The notes under the pieces: model-generated | The model's database searches: none | Seen by the model: only the letters and a program-made list of their open reading frames with translations | Told to the model about the DNA's origin: nothing | Made by a program: the position numbers and the translations under genes | Shown: positions 53,971 to 64,000 of the stretch, piece after piece | Layout: the number at the start of each line of letters is the position of its first letter | How positions within the stretch are numbered: the stretch's first letter is position 1 | DNA from: Tillandsia leiboldiana | Lineage: Eukaryota; Streptophyta; Magnoliopsida; Poales; Bromeliaceae | Assembly: GCA_029204045.2 (NCBI GenBank) | Contig: JAQNDB010000562.1 | Span: forward strand, 1 to 64,000 | Direction: 5' to 3' | Length of the DNA stretch: 64,000 bases

Positions 53971-53982
53971 ATCTCCCCCTTT
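53971..53982 (-). promoter_or_regulatory. RE10 polypurine tract
   Basis: Minus strand AAAGGGGGAGAT next to the LTR, identical to RE8. Additional purine tracts with GGGGGAGA lie at 54298-54309, 54349-54358 and 54408-54420. Confidence 0.85.
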
Positions 53983-55586
53983 GGCAATTTCGTGACAAAA
54001 CCCAAAAATACATAAAAGCGCTCAAGTCACTCATCTTAAACCAAAAAATCGAAACTCAATGTCATCACCAAAACATTGACTTTCTTTGCGTGAAAGATCC
54101 AATAAATACAAAATTACATTTGAACCAAACACTCCTAGAACATACTCTATGACTTAGGACTTGGAGTCTTAAAGTGATGTAATTCCTGCAAAACAAAACT
54201 CCAAACAAAATCAAACGTTAGTCGTTAGAAATTAGAATCCTACATTTGATTCGTCCTTTTGGTTCTTTTGTTTTTCGGCTCTTTCAGTCCTTTCTTTATC
54301 TCCCCCTATCAAGAGCATCTCTAACATGTTCTCCATGTTCTCCATGTTCTCCCCCTGTCTTGAGCATTTATGTTCTCCTCCTTTGTGATACGATCATTAA
54401 TTTCTGTTCTCCCCCTTTTTGTCACAAATTGTCAAACAGTGAACATACTAGACAAAAGGAAATCACTAACAGCATTAGTTCATAGAGAAAGAGAGATAAA
54501 AGCTCAGTTCTGGTATACAACAAAAATGCAGATTGCGTACCTGTACCAGAAAGCAAAAATCAGATAATGTCTTGAAACAAATCCAGATTTTGGAATCTTT
54601 TCAAATACCGATTTGTATTCCATCAAGAAATCAATTTAATTGCTTTAAACAATGAATTCACACAGATGCCATTCAAACCAATTAATTTCACGAAATTAAA
54701 AAGATTTACTCCAAAATCATGAAAAACAAAGATAAAACATTATAAACAGTTTTTCATGTTATATTCATCAAACACAAGTCATCAAAAATAATCTTGAGAT
54801 CCAAACTCTATCAAGATGTAACGGATTTACAAAGATGACTTACGGAGATTTCCAAATGACATCAATTCTGAATTCTACCCTTTCAAATTTGAGATAAGCA
54901 CTAAAATACCTAAGGGTGGCTCTTTGAGCATCTTTCAACTATCCCACCTTATACCAACCAGGAGATTGTTCAGAATATAAGAGCTTTGAATATGAATCTC
55001 CGAATGCTTCAACTAAACAAAATTTCATAAAATTTTTCTAGCATCCAAAACATGTGGTAGCTTCACACACAAACCGGACGTCCGGGGTGGCAGCTCTTTC
55101 CAACATGTGGTGGTAGTTTTCACACTCCTTTCGGATGTAACTCTTTCCATATCTTTTGCAAAACATTTCATTACCCTTGTACGAAAATACAATCTCTTAC
55201 GTGAAAGAATTAAATCCCAAATTTTAGTCAATCGGTTGTCTCATGTTTATCACAAAGAACTCACACAATCGAGATAGATTAAGCATCTGAAGATCACACA
55301 TGATTTCTAAAATTTGATGCTTATAATATCAAAAACTCCTATAATGAAGTATCTTCAAGATTATGATTATGGAGTAAAGTTGATAATTTAAATAAAATTA
55401 AATTGGAGTGATTGAAAGTGGAAAACCCTTTTTATTCAATGCACTTGTTCCTTAAAATCCTTTCATTTTTTTTTTTTAAAAAAAAAAAAAACATAAAAAC
55501 GAAGAGCATTGAAAATATGTAATGCAGAGATTCAGAAAAATATGAAAGGAAAACCAATCAAAGCATTACATACAGTCATAAGCTAT
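53983..55586 (-). other. RE10 3' non-coding region
   Basis: AT-rich, no frame. Contains three additional polypurine-like tracts, blocks shared with RE8 47383-48033 (54905-55150), and a T12 followed by A14 at 55466-55491 next to the gag stop. No trace of pol or the accessory ORF. Confidence 0.75.
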
Positions 55587-57476
55587 TTAGGACTTAAGAC
55601 AAGGAAAGATATCACCTTTCCGAATCCAAAATTGTCGAATTCTGGGTTGTCTTGATTCATTGTGGTTGGGAGATGATAGCTTTGACTGTTGATCCACCTT
55701 AGGTCTTTGCCTCGCAGTGATCCACTTGTATGATTGATGATGTGGCTCGGACCTTTGGTGGGTTGAGTGAACTCCTTTGACTTGATGTGTCTTTTGATTC
55801 CGTTGAGTTCGCTCCGTAGATGAAGTTGCCGAAGAATTTTTCTTTCTCTTTTTCGGGCAATCCTTCACCAAATGTCCTTCAAGTCCACAAAGGTGACACG
55901 TTCTTCCTTTCAATTTGAATGTGGAACTTGAAGCATGCACAGTTTGATCCTTTTAAAACCCAAACCAACTTTGGTTGTTTGACCTAATCCGCACATACAA
56001 TCTAGTTTCTTCGAAACGGTTGAAAGCCTTTGTATGTCGGATTTGAGTTCATGAACTTGCTTGGTCAATGCTTGGTTGGTGACATGAATCTCCTCAAACT
56101 GCTTTTCAAGAAAATCAATCTTGTTAATATGGGAATTAACGATCGTTTCCGATTGATTTAACTTTTCTTGGAGGATTTTATTATTATCCAATAAAATCTC
56201 TCGTTCCTCCTCGAGATCATGAAGTTTTATCTTTAAAGCTTGATTCTCGTCTTGAACTTCAAGTCGTTGCTTCCTCAACTTCTTGATATGCTTGGCCATC
56301 TTCTTTGATTCCGCAAGAAGTTGTTGGTATGCCTCAACGAGTTCTTCTTCGTCCGACTCCCCCTCACTTGATGACTCTCCGCCGGTTGTTGATGTTTCAT
56401 ACAAAATCAAAGGAGTAGAGTCAGTGACTAAAGATGATAAACACAAATTAGAAGAGGGAATTTGAGAGGCATGAAAAGCAACGGCGTTTTCCTCTTTACT
56501 TGAGGTCGATTCATTAGAAGTAGAATCGTCCCAAGTTTTCGCTTGCAAAGCCTTCTTTTTATATGATTTCGGAGAAGGACAATCCGTTGAAAAATGGTCG
56601 TAGCCTTTGCATCGATAGCATTGGATTTTCCCTTCGAAATCATCTTTTTCTTTTCCTTTAGAAGGTTTTGCAACACCTTTGAGTTTAGAGGATTTAGAAC
56701 CCGATGATCCTTTAGATGGTTTCGTGGATGAAGATCCATCGGTTCGATTCTTCCAAAATTTTCGACGAAATTTCTTTGTGATCCGCGCCAATTGTTCTTC
56801 AAAATCGGCAAAAGAGATTTCATCGTCGGAACTTGATTCGCTATCTTCTTCGTTTGTGGATTTGAATGCAATACCTGTAAGCTTAGAAGAAGACTTGGAA
56901 GAAACTTGATTAGTAGGAAAAGTCATCTCATAAGTTTGCAAAGCACCTACTAATTCCTCTACACTCATCTCATCCGGATGACTAACGGTTTCAATGGCGG
57001 TAATCTTTACCCTAAACCGTTCCGGAAGAGTCCGAAGTATCTTTCTTACAATTTTCGACTCCGGGATCTTTTCTCCTAAATTAACACAAGTGTTGATTAT
57101 ATCTTGAAGTCTTGTGTAATAATCTGTAAACAATTCATGCTCTTCCATATGAATAGAGTCAAATTGACTTGTAAGCATCTGGAGCTTTTGAATTTTTACA
57201 AGATTAGTACCCTCATGTGTAATTTTGAGAATATCCCAAATTTCCTTCGCGGTTTCACACGCGGAAATTCGTGTAAATTCAGTCGAGGAAAGAGAATTAA
57301 ATAGAGCGTTCATACCTTTCCCATTGTAAGAAGATCTTTCAAATTCCTCTTTGGACCATCTAGAGCGAGGTTTTGGGGTAGTAGAATTTTCTACTTCCTC
57401 AACAGGATGCACCCAACCGTCTTCCACGGTTTGCCATACCCGCTCATCAATTGAGATGAGAAAAGCTCTCATCCGC
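55587..57476 (-). pseudogene. RE10 gag, 5'-truncated, one frameshift
   Basis: Opens at the RE11 junction with MRAFLISIDERVW, normally about 20-40 residues into Sirevirus gag. Then the copia gag (UBN2) domain: NALFNSLSSTEFTRIS, AKEIWDIL, THEGT, KLQMLTSQFDSI, ILRTLPERFRVKITAIE, ELVGALQTYEM. An acidic stretch, zinc knuckle CYRCKGYDHFSTDC and a long coiled coil follow. A 1-nt shift near 55930 moves to the frame with the second knuckle CHLCGLEGHLVKDC, ending WIRKGDIFPCLKS. The same end motif in RE8 immediately precedes protease; here it is followed by a stop. Gag would bind RNA and assemble particles; the truncation and frameshift make this copy inactive. Confidence 0.88.
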
Positions 57477-57941
57477 TGTAGTGAACCGGAATTTTAATAA
57501 ATAAATAAATGTAAATAAAATGGTATGAAATGCTATTTTATTGAATTTATAGAGGTAAAGGATGACCTGGAAATGAATTGGGCCCAAATCGGGATTAAAA
57601 TAAGATATCTAGAATCTTATGTGAGAAAGTGGGCCCAGATTATAAGTGGAAAATCCACAGTCTCGGAAAATTCCTAGAAAATTACGGGAGCTCCGTAAAT
57701 ATGTTTTGAGGCCACGGTAAAAGTTTCGCGTTGATCGGACACCCGGATAGCGAGAACGGGCCCCGCCAGCAAAATTAAATACAGTGAGACTTTTGGCAAC
57801 CCAGAGAGGGTCCAAACTGAAAAGTTTAAGTACCAGGAGGTAAATTAAGTTAAACTGTGGCTACCCGTCAAATTTGAGCGAAAACGGGCGAGAAACGGGC
57901 AATAACGGACGAAAACGGGCGAAACTGGGCTTTGGCCCAAG

Positions 57942-58700
57942 TTTCGGGCGCCCGAAAATGAGTTCCGGGCGCCCGGAAAGTACTGTAGCAACCCGGTTTT
58001 GGGGGCTGCAGTGAACCGGGCTGCACTGTAGCGAACCCGGTTCACTGTAGCAGCCCGGTCCGAATGAGGTGCGCCCGGAAATTACTGTAGCGCGCCCGAA
58101 ATTTTTCGGTTGGCACGGATCCCGAGGCAGTAGCACGGATCCCGAGGCAGTTGGCACGGATCCCGAGGCAGTTGGCACGGATCCCGAGGCAGCGGGCGCG
58201 AATCCCGAGGCACGGGCACGAATCCCGAGGCAAGTTTTCGCGCGCGGCGCGCTGTGGCGCGCGGCCCGAGGCCGCGTGGTAGGTGGGAAAACGCCACGTG
58301 GCGCTTCCCCATTGGCCGCCGCGGTCAAGGCGGCAGGGCGCGTGGGGAAGGCGCGGCGGACCCCCTGGCGCAGTGTCAGCAGGGAGGCCACGTGTCGGCC
58401 TCCCATTGGGCGGTCAGCGCGACGTGACGCGCTGACGCGACCCATCGCTGCGACCGGCGTCAGGGCGTGGCTGGGTGCGGTCCACGTGGCGGCCCCTGAT
58501 TGGCCGCCACGTTTCCGTGGTCGCGGTGCACGGGTCCAGGGACACGTGTCACGCTCGGGTTGGCCGAGCGTGGTGACGTGGCATTGAGCTGGCGCGCCGT
58601 GGACCGTGGACCGCGTTTGGGGGCGGTTACTGTAGCCGCCCGGAAACTTTCGGGCGCCCGAAAGGGTGCGCCCGAAAGTCCGGAAATGGCCTATTTAGGC
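57942..58700 (+). promoter_or_regulatory. RE11 U3 promoter region
   Basis: Perfect palindromes of 16 bp at 57942-57957, 16 bp at 57963-57978 and 18 bp at 58647-58664 (CTTTCGGGCGCCCGAAAG). ACTGTAGC occurs five times (57982, 58025, 58044, 58084, 58629). CACGTG at 58295, 58389, 58483 and 58543, with inverted CCAAT boxes beside three of them. TATA-like CTATTTAG at 58691. Confidence 0.65.
58112..58236 (+). repeat. 21-bp repeat in RE11 U3
   Basis: Six units of about 21 bp with core GGATCCCGAGGCA; the last two read GAATCCCGAGGCA. RE5 has two related sites near 20360-20395. Confidence 0.9.
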
Positions 58701-59054
58701 CCGAATTGCCCCTTTTTCCTCCTTTTCTCCGTTTTGGCTTCACCCGAGCGTACCAGGAGGCGAACCGGGCGATTTCGCCCGGGGTTTTCGAGGGCGCGCG
58801 AGCGCGCCGTGGACTCCGTGGAGCGCGCAAGATGTTTCAAAAAGGGCTGATGGGTACGTTGGACGACGCGACGATGTTGAGGTAGGTCCCGTATGCCGTT
58901 TTGCGGTATTTTTGTCGCAGTTCTTACATTTCCTTTTGAATTTTGGATTTGACCCCATGCCCACGTGCATGTTAGGGACCCAACTTTTCTGTGCCGTTTT
59001 ACTGCGCGAGTTTCGCGGGCATTTTGGGCGCGCCTCGTTTTGCGTGCCGCTCGT

Positions 59055-59735
59055 GGAGATATGCACCGTTTTGCGTGCGGATTCAACTAATATGCACAGT
59101 TTTGGACGCGGGCTCAGAAAATATGCACCGTTTTGCGTGCAAAGTTGAAAAAGGAACGTGCACCGTTTTGCGTGCCAATACAAGGTATGTGCTCCGTTTT
59201 GCGTGCAGGTTGGACTAACGGTCACCATTTTGCGCGCAGACTCTAACGTTGCGTCTTGTTTTTCGTGTAGGGCTGGAAAAACATGCATCGTTTTGCGTGC
59301 AACCCTATCATAGAATGTGCACCGTTTTGCGTGCCAATACAAGGTATGTGCTCCGTTTTGCGTGCAGGTTGGACTAACGGGCACCATTTTGCGCGCAGAC
59401 TCTAACGTTGCGTCTTGTTTTTCGTGCAGGGCGGGAAAAACGTGGATCGTTTTGCGTGCAACCCTATCGTAGAATGTGCACCATTTTGCATGCCAATACA
59501 AGGTATGTGCTCCGTTTTGCGTGCAGGTTGGACTAACGGGCACCATTTTGCGCGCAGACTCTAACGTTGCGTCTTGTTTTTCGTGCAGGGCTGGAAAAAC
59601 GTGCATCGTTTTGCGTGCAACCATATCATAGAATGTGCACCGTTTTGCGTGCCAATACGGGGTACGTGCTCCGTTTTGCGTGCGGGTTGGACCAATGCGC
59701 ACCATTTTACGTGTAGATTCTACTAATTTACATCA
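59055..59735 (+). repeat. RE11 array with a 160-bp higher-order period
   Basis: About 26 copies of a TTTTGCGTGC-type core. From about 59170 they are organised in a longer unit: GCCAATAC recurs at 59173, 59333, 59492 and 59651 (160, 159, 159 bp), each unit holding about six cores in the same order. It is cut at 59748 by RE12. Confidence 0.88.
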
Positions 59736-61012
59736 TTTTTCGTGCAGGTGTCACGCCCCGGGGGTTTAATTTCGCGGAAACGATTCACAAAAGGTATGGG
59801 TTTGGCGTGTATAATTTTTTTTTGAAAAACCTTCTTCCCCGGCGCGTGCCCAGACCCGCCGCATATACAGGATCACTCTGCAAACGGACAGAGTCTCCCC
59901 TGTATATGCACGGCGTCGCGACACATACAATGTCCAAAAACGGATAATCATTCAATCACAACGGTTCAAACATACGTCCATTCACGAAATGCTAAATAAA
60001 TCTCACGGCCGATCAGTTTAAAAGGATAAATCCACAGTTGTTGAAACGGCGCCCACCCGGCGCCCATATTTTGAAAACACCTTTCGAAAGCAACATAAAC
60101 CCAGAGGTTTTGGAAAACAGTGCCCACACGACACTTAGGTTTTAAAATCCCTTTTCGAAATCCATAAATCCACAAGGTTTTGAAAACGGTGCCCACACGA
60201 CACCTAGGTTTTGAAATCCAGTTTTCGCAATCTTTTCTTTGGTTTGCTCTTTGATTTTCTTAAAGCGGCCAACAGAGATGAAAAAGGAATTAAATAATTC
60301 AAAAACTACCATGCCGACATCCACACCGACCCCACGAGGGTATCGAGAACCGCACCACAGTCTACCATGTAAATGAAATGCGAAGGGGAAAATAGAAAGT
60401 ACTGTTCGGGGTCACCAGGGACCCAAGAACTCCTGCCGCGGCCTCACCGTCGCCTAACTCTCCCCCCTGGAGGACCCTGTCGCAAAGTGGGAAGTCAGCG
60501 ACTAAACAATAATGATAATAACAAAGCAGGAAAGGAAGCCAAACCCAACAGTAAAACTATCCGGAGCAACCACTCGACTCACTGGAAGAGTGACACGCGA
60601 ACACATGTAACTCCTGCAACATCTGTAATGCCTGTAACACCTATACACCTTCATCTCGCCGGGCACCTATCCCGACAGATCGCACCGCTCACACCTTGGG
60701 GCACCTGACCTCGTCGGACACCTATCCCGACAGGTCGCACCTTTTCCCCCACCTTTTGCTGCCTCAAACCCCACACCTACGGGGGCCCCCACCACTTCAC
60801 CTTGTGGGTTAACACGGGTCGAGGACCGCTTTCCCGAAAAAGAGCACCCTTTGCGGTGGCCAAACCGCGGGTGCGCGTGTCGCAACCACGAGCTCAAAAC
60901 CCGGACACAGGACAATATCGCAAACATAGAGACCGTCAGCGTTAGTATTACAAATATGCAGTTAAACAACTATCCAAGAATACCGAGTCTATACTTAGTC
61001 TCAAAGGAACCC

Positions 61013-61195
61013 ACAATAATGAACCAAGTACCCAAAACGAAACCAACAAAAATGAACCAAGCACTCCAGACGAACCAACCATAATGAACCAAGTACCCAA
61101 AACGTAACCAACAATAATGAACCAAGTACTCCAGACGAAACCAAGATAATGAACCAAGTACCCAAAACGTAACGAACAATAATGAACCGAGTACA
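61013..61195. repeat. AATGAACCAAGTAC tandem repeat in RE12 LTR
   Basis: Six to seven copies of a unit of about 28-30 bp, alternating between forms followed by CCAAAACG and TCCAGACG, so a 58-bp dimer is also visible. Confidence 0.87.
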
Positions 61196-61429
61196 CACCA
61201 CACGATAATCATGACAGTAACGAAAATGGGCATACAGGGGTTCTAAGGATGTACCCACCTGAAACGCGAAGGAGGTGTGCGGAAAACTCCAGTTAAAAAA
61301 AAACCCTCACAATGCCCCCGAAAAGCTACAAAAAGAAATCTTGTTAAAACAATCATCGTCGTGGTTAAAAACACTCAAAAACGGGGCGAAACGGGCCAAA
61401 AACGGAGCTTCTGGATCCCTTTCAGAAAA

Positions 61430-61795
61430 CTGGTGCACGAAACCAGGCGTGGACCGGGTCCACAACAGCAGGCGGCCGCGGCACGGGCCGGGAGCACGCT
61501 GTAGCGGTGGACCGGTGCGGCTTGGGCCGGGCCGCGCACGGGCTCGGGCGCGCACTGGGTTCACCACTCCCCGCTGCGGTGTCGAGCACCGGGTGCACGC
61601 CTAGGGCGTGCACCGAGCGGCCTGGTGCACGCGTTTCGTGCGCCGGGTCTGCGGCCCCGGGCCGCGGAGGTGTGCGCCGGGTGCACGCTGGCCCAGTGGA
61701 CCGCGCGGCCTGGCGCACGCAGCCGTGCACCGGGTCTGCGCCCCCGGGCCACGGAAGCGTGCGCCGGGTGCACGCGGGCGCCGTGGACCGCGGCC
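61430..61795 (-). repeat. GC-rich degenerate repeat in RE12 LTR leader
   Basis: Imperfect copies of GTGCGCCGGGT and GTGCACCGGGT, alternating with GTGGACCGCG; homologous to 4318-4720 in RE1. Confidence 0.6.
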
Positions 61796-62904
61796 TGAAA
61801 TCCCTGTTGACGAACAGTAATCCGTCCCCAATTCCGGCTCCGGTTGCGACCCTGCGATCCCGACGGCTGCGGCGATGACTCCGTGAACACGACAACGGCG
61901 GCGGCGGCCTCCCATTTAACAACGGCGGCGGCGGCTTCCCGTTACCACAAAGCCCACATCGCGCGACAACCGAACCACCAACAGTCGAAACCCCAAAACC
62001 TAAAACAAAACAACGATGCTAACCTTGATTTCCCTGGAGGAGGAGGAAGAAGGAGGGTCGCCCATTCCTTGCTCGATCGATTCTGTAGAAAGAAATCCGT
62101 TCCTCCTTTCCTCTCCTCGCCTCCCCGTCTCGGTCTCCACGCCGTTCTTGAAAAGAGGGAAAATATGGTTTGGGGTTTTCCCCACACACACCCTCACCCG
62201 GACTTATACGCTAACTCAAAAGTAATAACAATAATAATAAAAATGATAACAATGATAATAAATTCCCGATGCCAATCCAAATCAGTCGAAATTAGAACGG
62301 AGGGCCCAGATTACCTCGGAAAGCGTGCCGATCGCCAGCACGGATTCCGATGCGCCCGAGCTGATATAGAACCACAAAAATTAATTCAGGGAGATCCCGA
62401 AGTCGGAATTCGAATCCGATCGCGCCACCGTTCACCGATTTGCGAGCTCTAGCACCAAAAAATACCCGCACACCCTGACGGTCAGTCCAGAATTTCTCGA
62501 ACTTTCAACCCCCCCTAACAACTAAAAGGGATTCAAATAAGATCAAAACGGAAAACCGGGAGGTCGAGGTACTACAAAAATAATTAAAATAAACCAATGA
62601 CATAAAAAGATGAAAAGTCCGATTGTAGAAGAATCCCGTCCGATCACCTTGAAAAGCGTGCCGGCCACCTAGCACGGATTCCGACGCACCACACGAAGGC
62701 AAACGCCTTGCCCCCCATTCCGGGAGATCCGTAAATCGGAATCCGAATCTGTTCGCTTTGCCCTCCTCCGTTTTCCGAGCTCAGTCGAAGAAAAATACTC
62801 GCGGTCCAGGCCAGTTCTTTGCAGAAAACATAGTGGAAAGTTTTCCTAACAATCCCGTCATAAAAAGAAGGTATACAAAGGCATTGGAACGCCAGGACTC
62901 TACA

Positions 62905-62942
62905 TCACTCACCATTTAAAAGAAGTTTCGTCCTCGAAACTT
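62905..62942 (-). promoter_or_regulatory. RE12 polypurine tract and dyad
   Basis: AAGTTTCGTCCTCGAAACTT (62923-62942) is an 8-bp perfect stem with 4-nt loop; the minus-strand AAATGGTGAGTGA (62905-62917) then reaches the LTR. The outer pairs differ from RE9 but remain paired. Confidence 0.75.
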
Positions 62943-64000
62943 AATCCCGGTCCGCCACGAATAGATCTGGGTAGCACTTGCTCATCTTTGACTCCAGTTC
63001 CCAAGTCGCTTCACGTTCTTCCTGGTTGCTCCACAGCACCTTCACATGGGGGGGGTCGTCCGGTTGCGCAATCCTTTTTGTCCTCTCGTGCTAAGATCCG
63101 CACCGGTGTTCCGTCGAAGCTCAGGTCCTCTCTAAGCGCAAAAGTAGTGACCATCCATCACCCAAGTCAAGTACGCAGGCTCGGAGCACATCATCGAGAA
63201 TTCGGTTCACTTGCTCGGACTGTCCGTCGGTCTGGGAGGGTGAAACGCCGTGCTGAAGTGTGGTTTAGTCTCTAGAGCTCGTTGTAGATTCTACCAAAGG
63301 TTCGACCCCAGCCGAGTGTCTCTGGTCCACGTCGTACAGATGGGTGGAAAGAGAGTCGACTTCGTCAGTCTATCCACTGTGACTCAAACGGCATCGTGCC
63401 CTTGATGCGATGCAGAAAAACCCGTGATGAATTCCATGCTGGTTCGCTCCCATTTCCACTCTGGCACAAGTAGAGATTGTAGTTTTCCCCGCCGGGCGCT
63501 GATGTTCGAACCTTACTTGTTAACCATCTAACGGCGAGCAAGGAACTGTGTTAACTCCTTCGGTTTAGTGCACCATAAATTCTGCTTGAGGCCCCTGTAC
63601 ATCTTCGTGTCACCTGGATGCACCGCAAAAAATCAAATCCTTCTATGTGAACAGAACTTAAGACTCTGGCGATCCGAAAACACATCACAACGAACTCCAA
63701 AAGGTGGTGTCTCCAAAGCTTTAAAACGAAGGCGACTGCTGCCAGTTACGGATCGTATGTCGGGCAGTTCCGTTCACATTCTTAAATTTAGCAACCAGCT
63801 TCTGGTCCCTGAGATTCCGGAGAAAAATCCGTTAGTGCTCCTCGCAGTTGATTGGAGAGGTCATCAATCCCGAACTTGTTCTTCACTGCAACCTTATTTA
63901 TCTCCCTGAAGTCGATGCGTAGGCGTAGGTTTCCGTTCTTCTTTCGCACGAAACGCACGGGTGCGCCCCAAGGCGACACACTCGGTCTGATGACCCCTTT
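62943..64000 (-). pseudogene. RE12 pol remnants
   Basis: From left to right (C- to N-terminal): the chromodomain end (EATWELE readable near 62995-63015), parts of the integrase core (near 63180-63240 and 63420-63450), fragments of the integrase zinc region (63560-63620), RNase H (63640-63760), and the RT N-terminal block (SPWGAPVRFVRKKNGNLRLR near 63920-63979). Several segments present in RE9 are missing between these, including the RT active site. No continuous frame. Confidence 0.8.

Larger units (their letters stand above)
52569..57476 (-). mobile_element. RE10: copia relative with gag but no pol
   Basis: Minus strand: gag (5' end cut by RE11), then directly a 1.6-kb non-coding 3' region, polypurine tract and 3' LTR. 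The gag-pol boundary is replaced by a stop (55587) and a T12A14 tract. The related RE8 has 3 kb of pol there. It sits in RE8 gag; CCAAC at 52564-52568 would be the target duplication. Layout resembles non-autonomous gag-only LTR elements (TR-GAG), but the 5' LTR is outside the window so completeness is unproven. Confidence 0.8.
57477..59748 (+). repeat. RE11: plus-strand LTR, 5' part (RE3 family)
   Basis: Starts TGTAGTGAACCGGAATTTT in RE10 gag (TCCGC at 57472-57476 would be the target duplication). No polypurine tract precedes it, so it is a 5' or solo LTR. It matches RE3 in reverse complement. Order: AT-rich start, GC-rich U3 with palindromes and G-boxes, TATA-like CTATTTAG (58691), GAGGTAGGTCCCG (58879-58891), then the repeat array, where RE12 cuts it at 59749. 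Confidence 0.82.
59749..62904 (-). repeat. RE12 3' LTR (3156 bp)
   Basis: Plus-strand ends TGTCACGCCCCGGGGG and GGACTCTACA. U5 hairpin at 59861-59909 (GCATATACAGG/CCTGTATATGC with ACTCTG/CAGAGT inside). GC-rich block at 61430-61795 as in RE1. A tandem repeat at 61013-61195 is absent from RE1. Confidence 0.88.
59749..64000 (-). mobile_element. RE12: decayed Ty3/gypsy element, 3' part
   Basis: Minus strand; 3' LTR 59749-62904 with dyad, polypurine tract and pol remnants to its right, running off the window. Same family as RE1, including the same loss of the RT centre. It is inserted in RE11. Confidence 0.85.

Overview
The window is plant nuclear DNA made almost entirely of LTR retrotransposons inserted into one another; I see no host gene, tRNA, rRNA or prokaryotic feature. 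Evidence for a flowering plant with a large, repeat-rich genome: chromodomain-type Ty3/gypsy pol proteins, Sirevirus-like Ty1/copia gag-pol, initiator-Met-tRNA primer binding sites, and G-box/CCAAT/TATA promoters in the LTRs. I cannot name the species. I number the elements RE1 to RE12, left to right.

Left half, from the inside out. RE1 (1-5787, minus) is a decayed Ty3 element whose 5' LTR cuts the pol of RE2. RE2 (5788-11916, plus) is a Ty3 pol fragment with a complete 3.2-kb LTR; it sits in the large minus-strand LTR RE3. RE3 survives in three pieces (11917-13797, 19684-19799, 30257-30836) because two complete elements also landed in it: RE4 (13798-19683; two 1626-bp LTRs, no recognisable coding) and RE5 (19800-30256; about 3.47-kb LTRs, gag/protease remnants, and a 27-bp tandem array where RT, RNase H and most of integrase should be). 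RE3 itself interrupts RE6 (plus-strand LTR end, to 32101), which abuts RE7 (minus-strand LTR, to 33251).

Right half. RE8 (33387-52568, minus) is a Sirevirus-like copia element with a 3' LTR, an accessory ORF, nearly intact pol and broken gag. It is split by RE9 (37643-47377, minus), a complete Ty3 chromovirus with target duplication ATAGA and long gag and pol frames. RE8 gag is cut by RE10 (52569-57476, minus), a copia relative that keeps gag but lacks pol. RE10 gag is cut by RE11 (57477-59748, plus), the same LTR family as RE3, which in turn is cut by RE12 (59749 to the window end, minus), the same family as RE1.

The coding parts belong to known families. The less ordinary material is non-coding: a U5 hairpin with compensatory changes in four LTR lineages; arrays of a 16-bp motif in the leaders of two LTR families; long perfect palindromes by the U3 promoters; a covarying dyad before the polypurine tract; and, in RE8, a promoter-like module plus a candidate 5'-UTR intron in front of the accessory ORF. 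Several elements with dead or missing coding have very similar LTR pairs or shared deletions, which implies mobilisation in trans.
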